The position numbers and the translations under genes were made by a program. The notes under the pieces were generated by a model that ran no database searches, had not been told where the DNA came from, and saw only the letters and a program-made list of their open reading frames with translations. Positions 1 to 6,538 of a stretch of DNA of 22,174 bases are shown here, piece by piece. Position 1 is the first letter of the stretch; every line of letters starts with the position of its first letter. The stretch comes from an uncultured Oscillospiraceae bacterium. GTDB taxonomy: Bacteria > Bacillota_A > Clostridia > Oscillospirales > Oscillospiraceae. The stretch covers positions 1 through 22,174 of the forward strand of contig CANRMG010000010.1 of the NCBI GenBank assembly GCA_947631675.1, read 5' to 3'.

Positions 1-438
1 TCTGCCGGCGCCATCATCATGAAGACCGGCCGCACCCGGGTCCGGGACCTGGCCGGCATCGGCCGGTGCATGCCCGTGACCATGTGGTGCTTCACCCTGG
101 CGTCCGTCACCCTTGTGGGTATACCCCCTACCAGCGCCTTCGTGAGCAAGTGGCATTTGGCGGTAGGCGCTTTGGAGACGGGCATACCCGTCGTGAACTG
201 GCTGGGGCCGGCGATCCTGCTTATCAGCGCCCTTCTCACGGCGGGGTATCTTCTCACCATCTCCATCAAGGCGTTTTTGCCGGAGAAGGACGCTATTGAC
301 CTGCCCCAGGGGAAGCTGGAGCCCGGCTGGCGGATGCTGGCACCCCTGGTGATCATGGCGGCGCTGAGCGTGGGTCTGGGCATATGGGCCGGGCCGCTGC
401 TGGACGCGGCCAACGCCCTTGCAGGGCTGGTGCTGTGA
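1..438 (+). CDS. Proton-translocating antiporter-like subunit (NuoL/M/N family), C-terminal part
   Basis: The reading frame is open at the first base of the window, so the start lies upstream; 145 residues of the C-terminus remain. What is seen is a hydrophobic protein with about three membrane helices and the stretch GIPPTSAFVSKW, which closely matches GIPLFAGFVSKW near the end of the next gene, so the two are paralogues. Known family: integral membrane proton-channel subunits of complex I, membrane-bound hydrogenases and Mrp antiporters. The stop TGA at 436-438 is one base before the ATG of the next gene, indicating translational coupling in one operon. The exact complex cannot be told from this fragment; family assignment is secure, partner assignment is not. 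Confidence 0.85.
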   Translation, partial: SAGAIIMKTGRTRVRDLAGIGRCMPVTMWCFTLASVTLVGIPPTSAFVSKWHLAVGALETGIPVVNWLGPAILLISALLTAGYLLTISIKAFLPEKDAIDLPQGKLEPGWRMLAPLVIMAALSVGLGIWAGPLLDAANALAGLVL

Positions 439-439
439 G

Positions 440-1915
440 ATGAGCGCGTACGTATTGCTGCTGCCCATACTGCTGCCGATGGCGGCCGGGGCGTGGATGC
501 TGCTGCGGCCCATCCGGGACGACCGGACCAGGAATATATTCGTGGAGGCGGTGGTGCTGCTCACCAGCGCCGTCACGTTCTGGCTGCTGGCCGCCGGGCC
601 CCGCGAGACTCTCTATCTCTTCTCCCTGGGCGAGCGGCTGCCCATGACGCTGCGCATAGACGGCCTGGCCTGCTTATTCGGCGGGCTGGTGGCGGCGCTG
701 TGGCCGCTGGCCAGTCTTTACGCCTTCGAGTACATGCGCCACCTGGACCGGCGCAATACCTTCTTCGCCTTCTACACCATGACCTACGGCGTCACCCTGG
801 GCGTGGCCCTGGCGGGGAACATCTTTTCCATGTACCTTTTCTACGAGGCCCTGACCATGGTGACATTGCCGCTGGTGATGCACACCATGACTCCCGCCGC
901 CAAGCGGGCCACCAGGAAGTACCTCTACTACATGATCGGCGGCACGGCCTTCGCCTTCATCGCCATGGTCTTTTACGTGCTGTACGCCACGGACATCGAG
1001 TTCGCCTACGGGGGCAATCTGGACCTGTCGCTGATCGCCCACCACGACAACGTGGTGTATCTCATCTACCTGATGGGCTTTTTCGGCTTCGGCGTGAAGG
1101 CGGCCCTGTTCCCCTTCCACAGCTGGCTGCCGGAGGCCTCCGTGGCTCCCACGCCGGTGACGGCGCTGCTGCACGCGGTGGCGGTAGTGAAGTCCGGCGT
1201 ATTCGCCATCATGCGCCTGACCTTCTACTGCGCGGGGCCGGAGGAGCTGGCCGGCTCCTGGGCCCAGACCGTGGCGCTGGTGTTCGCCATGGCCACCATC
1301 ATCTACGCTTCCACCATGGGCGTGCGGGAGCCCCACTTCAAGCGGCGGCTGGCCTGGTCCACGGTGAGCAACCTCTCCTATATCCTGCTGGGCGTGATGA
1401 GCCTGACCCCCCTGGGGCTGCTGGCCGGCATGGCCCATATGCTCTTCCACGCGGTGATGAAGATCGGCGGCTTCTTCTGCGTGGGCGCGGTGACCCACCA
1501 GACCGGGAAGGAATATGTCTGGGAGCTGGACGGCCTGGGCCGCCGGCTGCCCCGCACGTTCACGGCCTTTTTGATTTCCGCCCTCGGCCTGACGGGCATC
1601 CCCCTCTTCGCCGGGTTCGTGAGCAAGTGGCTTTTGGCCCGGGGACTGTTCGCTCTGGGCGGGCCCCTGGGCTGGGCGGGGGTGGCGGTACTGCTCTACT
1701 CCGCGCTGATGACCGCCATCTATCTTCTCACCGCCGCCGTCCGGGCCTTCTTCCCGGACAGCGCCGCGGATACCGCTTCCCTGGCCGGGTACACTGACCC
1801 CAGCTGGCAGATGCTGCTGCCCTTAGGGATATTCTCCGCCGTGACGATCCTCTTCGGCGTGTACGCCGGGCCTTTGCTGTCCCTTCTGGAGCAGGTGGCC
1901 CGGGGACTATTATAA
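440..1915 (+). CDS. Proton-translocating membrane subunit, NuoM/NuoN/MrpD-like
   Basis: A 491-residue polytopic membrane protein that should move protons (or Na+) across the cytoplasmic membrane as part of a complex I-, hydrogenase- or Mrp-like machine. It carries the family signature: a membrane-buried Glu in FYEALTM (about residue 136), the Lys of GVKAALFP (about residue 220), and the HSWLPEA...APTPVTALLHA segment just after it. Length fits NuoM/NuoN/MrpD. The start is taken as ATG 440, one base after the upstream stop; an in-frame ATG at 419 would overlap the upstream gene by 20 bases and is less likely. It lies between two other antiporter-like subunits, so the operon encodes at least three proton channels in a row. 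Which redox or antiport module they belong to lies outside the window. Confidence 0.9.
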   Translation: MSAYVLLLPILLPMAAGAWMLLRPIRDDRTRNIFVEAVVLLTSAVTFWLLAAGPRETLYLFSLGERLPMTLRIDGLACLFGGLVAALWPLASLYAFEYMRHLDRRNTFFAFYTMTYGVTLGVALAGNIFSMYLFYEALTMVTLPLVMHTMTPAAKRATRKYLYYMIGGTAFAFIAMVFYVLYATDIEFAYGGNLDLSLIAHHDNVVYLIYLMGFFGFGVKAALFPFHSWLPEASVAPTPVTALLHAVAVVKSGVFAIMRLTFYCAGPEELAGSWAQTVALVFAMATIIYASTMGVREPHFKRRLAWSTVSNLSYILLGVMSLTPLGLLAGMAHMLFHAVMKIGGFFCVGAVTHQTGKEYVWELDGLGRRLPRTFTAFLISALGLTGIPLFAGFVSKWLLARGLFALGGPLGWAGVAVLLYSALMTAIYLLTAAVRAFFPDSAADTASLAGYTDPSWQMLLPLGIFSAVTILFGVYAGPLLSLLEQVARGLL

Positions 1916-1933
1916 GAAAGGCAGGTGCGGACC

Positions 1934-3985
1934 ATGAGCTTCTCCTTCGCTGACGCGGCGCTGTCGCTCCCCCGGATATGCGGGATGGGGCTCACGTTCC
2001 GCGCCGACGGCTTCCGGCTCCTCTTCGCCGCCGTCACCACCTACATGTGGCTGATGACGGGGCTGTTCACGCCGGAGTATATGGCCCATTACCGCCGCAA
2101 GGGCCGGTACTGGCTGTTTCTGATGCTCACGTACCTGGCCACCATGGGGGTGTTTTTGTCCGACGACCTCTATACCACCTTCGTGTTCTTCGAGCTGATG
2201 AGCCTTTTCAGCTACGTGTGCGTCATCCACGACGAAAAGCCCGCCACCCTCCGGGCCGGCGGGGTATACCTTGCGGTGGCGGTGCTGGGCGGTCTGGTGA
2301 CGTTAATGGGGCTGTTCCTGCTCTATCATCGGACCGGCACCCTGGCCATCGGCCAGCTGCGGGACGCCTGCCAGGCCCTGCTCACGACGGGCTCCCGGGA
2401 GGACGTCAAATGGCTCTATATCGCGGGCTTCTGCGTCCTCTTCGGCTTCGGCGCCAAGGCGGGCATGTTCCCCCTGCACATATGGCTGCCCATGGCCCAC
2501 CCGGTGGCCCCTGCCCCGGCCTCGGCCCTTTTGAGCGGCATCATCACAAAGAGCGGCATTTTCGGCCTTCTGGTGCTGACGGCGGACGTATTTTATCACG
2601 ACGCCGCCTGGGGCCTCGTGATCGCGGCCCTGGGCACGGTGACCATGCTCCTGGGCGGGACGCTGGCTCTGTTTTCGGTGGACATCAAGAGGACCCTGGC
2701 CTGCTCGTCCATGTCCCAGCTGGGCATGATCGTCACCGGCATCGGCATGCAGGCCCTGCTGGGGGAGCATAACGCCCTGGCCGTGCGGGGGACCGTCCTG
2801 CACATGGTGAACCACGCCAGTCTCAAGCTGGTGCTGTTCATGGCCGCGGGCGTGATCGTCATGGATCTGCACCAGCTGGACCTGAACGTCATCCGGGGCT
2901 ACGGGCGGAAAAAGCCCCTTTTGAAGCTCACGTTCCTCTCCGGGGCCCTGGGCATCGCCGGCGTGCCGCTTTTCAGCGGCTATGTGAGCAAGACGCTGCT
3001 GCACGAGAGCATCGCGGAGTACATAGAGCTGCTCCACGAGGGGGCTGGCTGGACCCTCCCCTTCCTCTCCGCCCACGGGGCGGCGGCGCTGTTCCGGGTC
3101 ATCGAGTGGCTGTTCCTGCTCACCGGCGGCATGACCGTGGCGTATATGACGAAGCTGTTCGTATGCGTGTTCGTGGAGCGCAACGCCAACCCACAGCGCC
3201 AGGCAGCATACGACCAAAAGGGCCGGTACTGCTCGCCGCTGACCGGCGCGGTGCTGGCGCTCTCGGCGCTGGTGATGCCCCTGTTCGGCATGGCGCCCCA
3301 CGCCACGCTGGACGCGCTGGCGGACCTGGGCCAGGGCTTCCTCCACGGCCACAGTCCCGCCCACGCGGTGGCATACTTCTCCTGGGCCAACCTGAAGGGC
3401 GGCCTCATGAGCCTGGCCATCGGCGCGGCTTTGTATCTCCTGCTGGTCCGGCGCTTTCTCATGGTCCGCCGGGAGGGCAAAACTGTTTACGCCGACCGGT
3501 GGCCCAAGAAGCTGGACCTGCTCACGCTGGTCTATGAGCCGGTGCTGATGCGATTCCTGCCGGCGCTGCTGGGCGGGGCGTGCAGGGTTTTGGACTTTCT
3601 GTCCGACGGGTTGCTGACCCTGTTCGTGACCCGGGTGTTCCCGGTCCTGTTCGGCTTCATCTGCCGGACGCTGGAGTTCATAACGGACGGGGCGGTGCTG
3701 CTGGCCCGCCGGACCACCCACCACCAGAGCCCGGAGAAGGCCGTCGTCCCCGCCGGGTATCACCTGGCCTATTACGGCGGCCGGGCCCTGAACGCCGGGG
3801 CGGCGCTTTTGAACCGCACCGTCCTCCAGGACAGGCCCATCACGAAAAACTACGTCCTGGTCCTGGCGGAGCGCCAGACCCTCTTCCGGGACACCCGCCG
3901 CATGGTCAGCGCCAGCGCCTCCTTCTCCCTGCTCATGTTTGGGCTGGGCCTGGCCGCCGCGGTGGTCTACCTGATCTTCGCCTGA
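1934..3985 (+). CDS. Proton-translocating membrane subunit, NuoL/HyfB-like (long form)
   Basis: A 683-residue polytopic membrane protein, the longest of three tandem antiporter-like subunits. Key family residues are visible: Glu in FVFFELMS (about 87), Lys in GAKAGMFPLHIWLP (about 175), followed by AHPVAPAPASALLSG, and the MSQLGMIVTG and HMVNHASLKLVLFMAAG helices. The C-terminal extension of roughly 200 residues beyond the antiporter core resembles that of NuoL, HyfB and MbhH-type subunits; a lateral helix is not evident to me. Start: ATG 1934, with AAGGCAGG ending 8 bases upstream; GTG 1925 is in frame but overlaps that ribosome-binding site. The gap to the upstream stop is 18 bases, so the genes are co-transcribed. 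No clear terminator follows the stop. Confidence 0.9.
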   Translation: MSFSFADAALSLPRICGMGLTFRADGFRLLFAAVTTYMWLMTGLFTPEYMAHYRRKGRYWLFLMLTYLATMGVFLSDDLYTTFVFFELMSLFSYVCVIHDEKPATLRAGGVYLAVAVLGGLVTLMGLFLLYHRTGTLAIGQLRDACQALLTTGSREDVKWLYIAGFCVLFGFGAKAGMFPLHIWLPMAHPVAPAPASALLSGIITKSGIFGLLVLTADVFYHDAAWGLVIAALGTVTMLLGGTLALFSVDIKRTLACSSMSQLGMIVTGIGMQALLGEHNALAVRGTVLHMVNHASLKLVLFMAAGVIVMDLHQLDLNVIRGYGRKKPLLKLTFLSGALGIAGVPLFSGYVSKTLLHESIAEYIELLHEGAGWTLPFLSAHGAAALFRVIEWLFLLTGGMTVAYMTKLFVCVFVERNANPQRQAAYDQKGRYCSPLTGAVLALSALVMPLFGMAPHATLDALADLGQGFLHGHSPAHAVAYFSWANLKGGLMSLAIGAALYLLLVRRFLMVRREGKTVYADRWPKKLDLLTLVYEPVLMRFLPALLGGACRVLDFLSDGLLTLFVTRVFPVLFGFICRTLEFITDGAVLLARRTTHHQSPEKAVVPAGYHLAYYGGRALNAGAALLNRTVLQDRPITKNYVLVLAERQTLFRDTRRMVSASASFSLLMFGLGLAAAVVYLIFA

Positions 3986-4024
3986 GCTGGGCCCGGCGTC
4001 TCCCTCTCCCGAGCAAAAAAGTTA

Positions 4025-4053
4025 TTGCACAATTCCAGAAAATGTGATTAAAT
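4025..4053 (+). promoter_or_regulatory. Predicted sigma-70-type promoter of the E2-like gene
   Basis: TTGCAC (4025-4030) and TTAAAT (4048-4053) are 17 bases apart, with an upstream TG at 4045-4046 giving an extended -10. The stretch 4015-4075 is conspicuously AT-rich between two GC-rich genes, and the downstream gene has a strong ribosome-binding site, so an independent promoter is plausible. Assignment is by motif reading only. Confidence 0.5.
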
Positions 4054-4093
4054 ATATTTAAGTAATTCTTGTCACGGAAAAGGAGTGACAGAT

Positions 4094-4948
4094 ATGGGAA
4101 GACCTGACGGCATCCGGGTCCGGGAATCCTCTAACCCGATATACTATCTTATACCCCAGTTCATGCCGCATCGTCACGACTCCATGAACATGATCACGGT
4201 GGACATACCCGTGGAGCCGCTGCGCCAGTACATGAACGCCCAGCGCAAGGAGGGCCGGCACATAAGCCACATGGCTCTTCTCATGACGGCCTATGCCCAC
4301 ACGGTGGCCGAGTTTCCGCTGCTGAACCGCTTTCTGGTGAACAAGCGGATATACGAGCACAAGGACCTGAAGGTGGCGCTGGTAGTTCTGCGCGCCGGCG
4401 GCGGCGCCAACGACGACACCGAGTCCAAGCTGGATCTGAGCTATTCGGACACCATCTTCGACGTCCAGGACAAGATCGACAAGTACGTGGATGAGAACAC
4501 CGCCAGCGGCGACGAGAGCGAAAATGACATGGCAAAGGTCATGGGCATTATCATGAAAATGCCCTGGCTCATCAACTTCATCGGCTGGGCGCTGCGTTTC
4601 GGCGACAAGCACGGCCTCATCCCCCAGTCCCTGCTGGACGTGAGCCCCTTCCACGCAAGCGTGCTCATCACCAACCTGGCCAGCATCCGCACCAACCACA
4701 TCTACCACCACGTCTATGACTTCGGCACCACCTCCATCGCCATCGCCATGGGCAATATGCGGGACGTGGTGAAGCGGGGCAAGGGCGGCGCCATCGAGGC
4801 CGTCCGCTGCATCCCCCTGGGCATCGTTATGGACGAGCGCATCGCCTCCGGCCACTACTTCGCCTTGGCTTTCGCCAGGCTGAAGGACCTTCTGGCCCAC
4901 CCTGAGATGCTGGAAAAGCCCGCCGACACCAGCCATCCGGTACAATAA
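4094..4948 (+). CDS. 2-oxoacid dehydrogenase E2-like acyltransferase-fold protein, catalytic motif lost
   Basis: 284 residues matching the trimeric chloramphenicol-acetyltransferase/E2 catalytic fold. The region VLITNLASIR...TSIAIAMGN matches the E2 core (SNLG...ILGVG), and MDERIASGHYFALAF aligns with the active-site segment DHRVxDGxxxAxF. No lipoyl or peripheral-subunit-binding domain is present, since the fold starts at the N-terminus. The family's catalytic His and Asp (HxxxDG) are Glu and Ser here (ERIASG), so ordinary acyl transfer is doubtful. Start: ATG 4094, 8 bases after AAAAGGAG; GTG 4085 is in frame but touches that site. The gene stands alone with its own promoter and terminator and has no E1/E3 neighbours. 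Function unknown: a non-canonical acyltransferase, a CoA-binding protein or a pseudoenzyme. Confidence 0.75.
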   Translation: MGRPDGIRVRESSNPIYYLIPQFMPHRHDSMNMITVDIPVEPLRQYMNAQRKEGRHISHMALLMTAYAHTVAEFPLLNRFLVNKRIYEHKDLKVALVVLRAGGGANDDTESKLDLSYSDTIFDVQDKIDKYVDENTASGDESENDMAKVMGIIMKMPWLINFIGWALRFGDKHGLIPQSLLDVSPFHASVLITNLASIRTNHIYHHVYDFGTTSIAIAMGNMRDVVKRGKGGAIEAVRCIPLGIVMDERIASGHYFALAFARLKDLLAHPEMLEKPADTSHPVQ

Positions 4949-4958
4949 AAAACACAGG

Positions 4959-4992
4959 CCGGGCCGCCTTGACAGCGGCCCGGTTTTCGTTT
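4959..4992 (+). terminator. Rho-independent terminator of the E2-like gene
   Basis: A perfect 9-bp stem CCGGGCCGC / GCGGCCCGG (4959-4967, 4975-4983) with a 7-base loop CTTGACA is followed by TTTTCGTTT. It begins 11 bases after the stop codon. The loop holds the -35 hexamer of the tRNA promoter. Confidence 0.9.
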
Positions 4993-4997
4993 AGAAT
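4969..4997 (+). promoter_or_regulatory. Promoter of tRNA-Arg, embedded in the upstream terminator
   Basis: A perfect TTGACA (4969-4974) and TAGAAT (4992-4997) are spaced by exactly 17 bases. The predicted start of transcription is near 5004, about six bases before the tRNA, a usual short 5' leader. The -35 box is in the terminator loop and the spacer contains the right arm and T-tract of the terminator. Confidence 0.85.
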
Positions 4998-5009
4998 AGC
5001 ATGGCACGT

Positions 5010-5086
5010 GCCCATGTAGCTCAGCAGGATAGAGCAGCCGCCTCCTAAGCGGCAGGTCGGACGTTCGAATCGTCTCATGGGTGCCA
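5010..5086 (+). tRNA. tRNA-Arg (anticodon CCT)
   Basis: A complete cloverleaf reads out: acceptor arms GCCCATG (5010-5016) and CATGGGT (5076-5082), D-stem GCTC/GAGC, anticodon stem GCCGC/GCGGC around the loop CTCCTAA, anticodon CCT at 5044-5046, T-arm GGACG-TTCGAAT-CGTCT, discriminator G, and an encoded CCA (5084-5086). It decodes the AGG codon. The 3' half is the apparent integration site of the island that follows; a partial copy lies at 6539-6583. It has its own strong promoter immediately upstream and a hairpin terminator downstream. Confidence 0.97.
5042..5086 (+). repeat. Direct repeat, copy 1 (att-like, within tRNA-Arg 3' half)
   Basis: From the anticodon loop to CCA, 45 bases match 6539-6583 at an offset of 1,497 with only two differences (5046 and 5052); the last 34 bases (5053-5086) are identical. 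A tRNA 3' end as attachment core is the classic pattern for tyrosine-recombinase elements. Confidence 0.9.
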
Positions 5087-5098
5087 TATTGAAAGCTG

Positions 5099-5137
5099 AA
5101 AGCCTTGAAAACACGGGGTTTTCGGCTTTTTCCTTTT
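5099..5137 (+). terminator. Terminator downstream of tRNA-Arg
   Basis: AAAGCC-TT-GAAAAC and GTTTTC-GGCTTT form an interrupted hairpin (5099-5112 with 5118-5129) around a short GC loop and run into TTTTTCCTTTT. It lies 12 bases after the encoded CCA and would end the tRNA transcript inside the left edge of the island. Confidence 0.7.
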
Positions 5138-5150
5138 CATCGGAGAATGT

Positions 5151-5480
5151 TCACCTTTTGCTTCGCGGCCACGTTGATGGAAAAATGATGGAATTATCAG
5201 ACGGAAAACCAGGTTTCAAATGCGCTCGGCTCTTTGCAAGGGCTCCTGCGATCAGCTCAGGATGTGCTATGAGGTATTGCAGGGCTGCCTGCTGTATCGC
5301 AACATCGTCAGGGCCATCTGTACTGGCGGAAGAAGGGGCGGCCTGATAGAATGCGGTCTCCATCTGGTCGGCCAAATGGCGTCTATCCCCATCCACGATA
5401 TGAGCATAGCGTTTGGTAAGCATCGCGGTCGAACACCAGTCTCTATCCCCTTGGACTGATTGCAAATCGCCCTGGGAAAA
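5151..5480 (-). pseudogene. Relic of a tyrosine recombinase (phage/ICE-type integrase), C-terminus only
   Basis: About 110 codons on the - strand read SQGDLQSVQGD...STAMLTKRYAHIVDGDRR, then HLADQMETAFYQ and a tail with YLIAHPELIAGALAK. This is the pattern of the C-terminus of clostridial tyrosine recombinases, where the usual form is GDLKSVQGDTGH..T..M..YAHI. The nucleophile Tyr (in RYAHI) remains. The GH dipeptide ten residues before it is DW, and the catalytic Arg boxes and all N-terminal domains are missing. The homology stops at about 5480, right at the T-tract of the HEPN operon terminator, suggesting a deletion or insertion junction. The C-terminus faces the tRNA attachment site, the usual integrase orientation. 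Not functional as it stands. Confidence 0.7.
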
Positions 5481-5485
5481 GCTAC

Positions 5486-5518
5486 AAAAAAGAGGAGGCA
5501 CCCGCAAGTGTCTCCTCT
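5486..5518 (-). terminator. Terminator of the HEPN/MNT operon
   Basis: AGAGGAGGCAC (5491-5501) pairs with GTGTCTCCTCT (5508-5518), with one G-T wobble, around a CCGCAA loop; on the - strand it is followed by TTTTT (complement of 5486-5490). It begins 14 bases after the HEPN stop codon. Confidence 0.85.
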
Positions 5519-5532
5519 AAAAATATGGTATG

Positions 5533-5928
5533 TCAGATCTCACTCTGAATCATATCCCTTGCCCAATCCAATATTGCTTTGGCATACTGAAGAGCTTTTT
5601 GGGGGCTTTGCTCGCCCAAAACCAACTCATTCGGATAACGTACTATCACACCAAAGGGGTTAAGAAAGTCAGCATAGGCAAAGTAGTGATCATCAATTGT
5701 AAACCGCTGTTCAAGACTTCTCAAAAGGAAAGAAATATCGTGCTTTTTAGGAGCCTCGTCTGTGATATGTGCCGACAGGATCACTGCTTTAACTGCTTTT
5801 TCCGCCGCCTGCTGACAGTGGAAACAAATGATCTCAATCGGCATTGGACGAAACGCATTATAAAGATGCTCTGCCACAGCGTAATCTTTCTCAGCCAGTT
5901 TCATCCATGTATCAACACTGTTAGCCAT
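5533..5928 (-). CDS. hepT: HEPN-domain protein, putative toxin of a HEPN/MNT pair
   Basis: 131 residues, all-alpha HEPN fold. Visible hallmarks of this HEPN family are the N-terminal helix WMKLAEKDYAVAEHLY, the segment CFHCQQAAEKAVKA (about 35-48), PKKHDISFLL (about 60-69) and FGVIVRYPNE (about 92-101). Such proteins form dimers and in characterised pairs act as RNases silenced by the MNT partner. A stretch fitting Rx5H exists (R75 to H81), but I cannot say it is the catalytic motif, so RNase activity is inferred. Start: ATG 5928, with AAAGGAG nine bases upstream, overlapping the end of the MNT gene by 8 bases (ATGGCTAA), which implies translational coupling. The longer frame from 5991 has no support. 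A terminator follows 14 bases after the stop. Confidence 0.85.
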   Translation of the reverse strand: MANSVDTWMKLAEKDYAVAEHLYNAFRPMPIEIICFHCQQAAEKAVKAVILSAHITDEAPKKHDISFLLRSLEQRFTIDDHYFAYADFLNPFGVIVRYPNELVLGEQSPQKALQYAKAILDWARDMIQSEI

Positions 5929-6232
5929 AAAGAAGCACTCCTTTACGGTATACTTCTCTTTCCACAGACGGGGTATTTTTTCGGGCCTCAAAGCCGGCTT
6001 TCGTACCGACCAAAATATCGACAGGGCGTTGCTTCACCTTGCAGATCGCCCGGTATGCCTGCACTGTCAGGTCAAACAGATTTTCGTCTTTGTCATCGAC
6101 AACGATGTAGAAATCCAGATCACTGTCCTCTGTTTCCGTCCCGTCCGCAAAGGACCCAAATAGGTACACCTGCATGGGAGAGAGTGCCTCAACAAACCTA
6201 GCCTTCAACTCTTCGATCTCATGTACCGGCAC
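5921..6232 (-). CDS. mntA: MNT-type minimal nucleotidyltransferase, putative antitoxin
   Basis: 103 residues with the minimal polymerase-beta nucleotidyltransferase motif intact: GS (26-27) in LFGSFADGTETEDSDLDF, the two metal-binding Asp at 38 and 40, and a third Asp at 72 in RPVDILV. In studied HepT/MntA pairs (type VII) the nucleotidyltransferase modifies the HEPN toxin with AMP and so neutralises it; that role is inferred here. It is the first gene of a two-gene operon and overlaps the HEPN gene by 8 bases. Start: GTG 6232, nine bases after GGAAGGAGG; the nearby ATG at 6252 is out of frame. Antitoxin-first order and intact catalytic residues suggest the pair is functional although the island is decayed. 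Confidence 0.88.
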   Translation of the reverse strand: MPVHEIEELKARFVEALSPMQVYLFGSFADGTETEDSDLDFYIVVDDKDENLFDLTVQAYRAICKVKQRPVDILVGTKAGFEARKNTPSVEREVYRKGVLLYG

Positions 6233-6277
6233 TGACTTCGCCCTCCTTCCATTAAACTAATCTATCCTACATTACAT

Positions 6278-6306
6278 AGTATAACAGACCCATGCAAGAC
6301 ATACAA
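6278..6306 (-). promoter_or_regulatory. Promoter of the HEPN/MNT operon
   Basis: On the - strand TTGTAT (complement of 6301-6306) and TATACT (complement of 6278-6283) are spaced by exactly 17 bases. The predicted start near 6271 leaves a leader of about 40 bases to GTG 6232. An ACAAG/CTTGT inverted pair overlaps the -35 box (6303-6321) and might serve autoregulation; this is weak. Confidence 0.65.
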
Positions 6307-6538
6307 GGAGAATATACTTGTTTTTGGGCAGTTGGTTCACCTTTCTAATGTGGACAAACTGTGTCCGCCTGGTCTCCGTCTAATCATTTTTCCACCTGCA
6401 TGATGCGGAGATAGAAAAAAGATGAATGAACAGCAGGAATCACCAGGATACATGAAATGTCCGCGAACGCCTGGAAACAGGGCAAAGAATGACATCACAG
6501 GTCGCTACAGTACACTAAAATTGACCTAATCCGTGTAT
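6307..6538. other. AT-rich right arm of the island, no confident gene
   Basis: This stretch separates the toxin-antitoxin promoter from the second att-like repeat. I see no family I can name. It holds a short inverted repeat GGACA-AACTG-TGTCC (6352-6366) and one small ORF described separately. It may be remnant element DNA or contain recombinase arm sites. Confidence 0.4.
6422..6529 (+). CDS. Possible 35-residue peptide or gene remnant in the island
   Basis: ATG 6422 opens a 35-codon frame ending at TAA 6527-6529, with GGAG eleven bases upstream. The peptide is polar and basic and ends NDITGRYSTLKLT. This ending faintly recalls the N-terminal strand of clostridial large serine recombinases (ITALYxRLS), so it could be a start fragment of such a gene. 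The similarity is short and the ORF may be chance. Confidence 0.2.
   Translation: MNEQQESPGYMKCPRTPGNRAKNDITGRYSTLKLT

Noticed and set aside
2303..3763. A 486-codon - strand frame
   Set aside because: It lies wholly opposite the NuoL/HyfB-like gene, has low-complexity Gln/Arg/His content and no recognisable domain.
3986..4020. Terminator after the NuoL/HyfB-like gene
   Set aside because: Only a weak, bulged GCTGGG/CCCGAGC pairing is possible, and A-residues rather than T-residues follow; no confident call.
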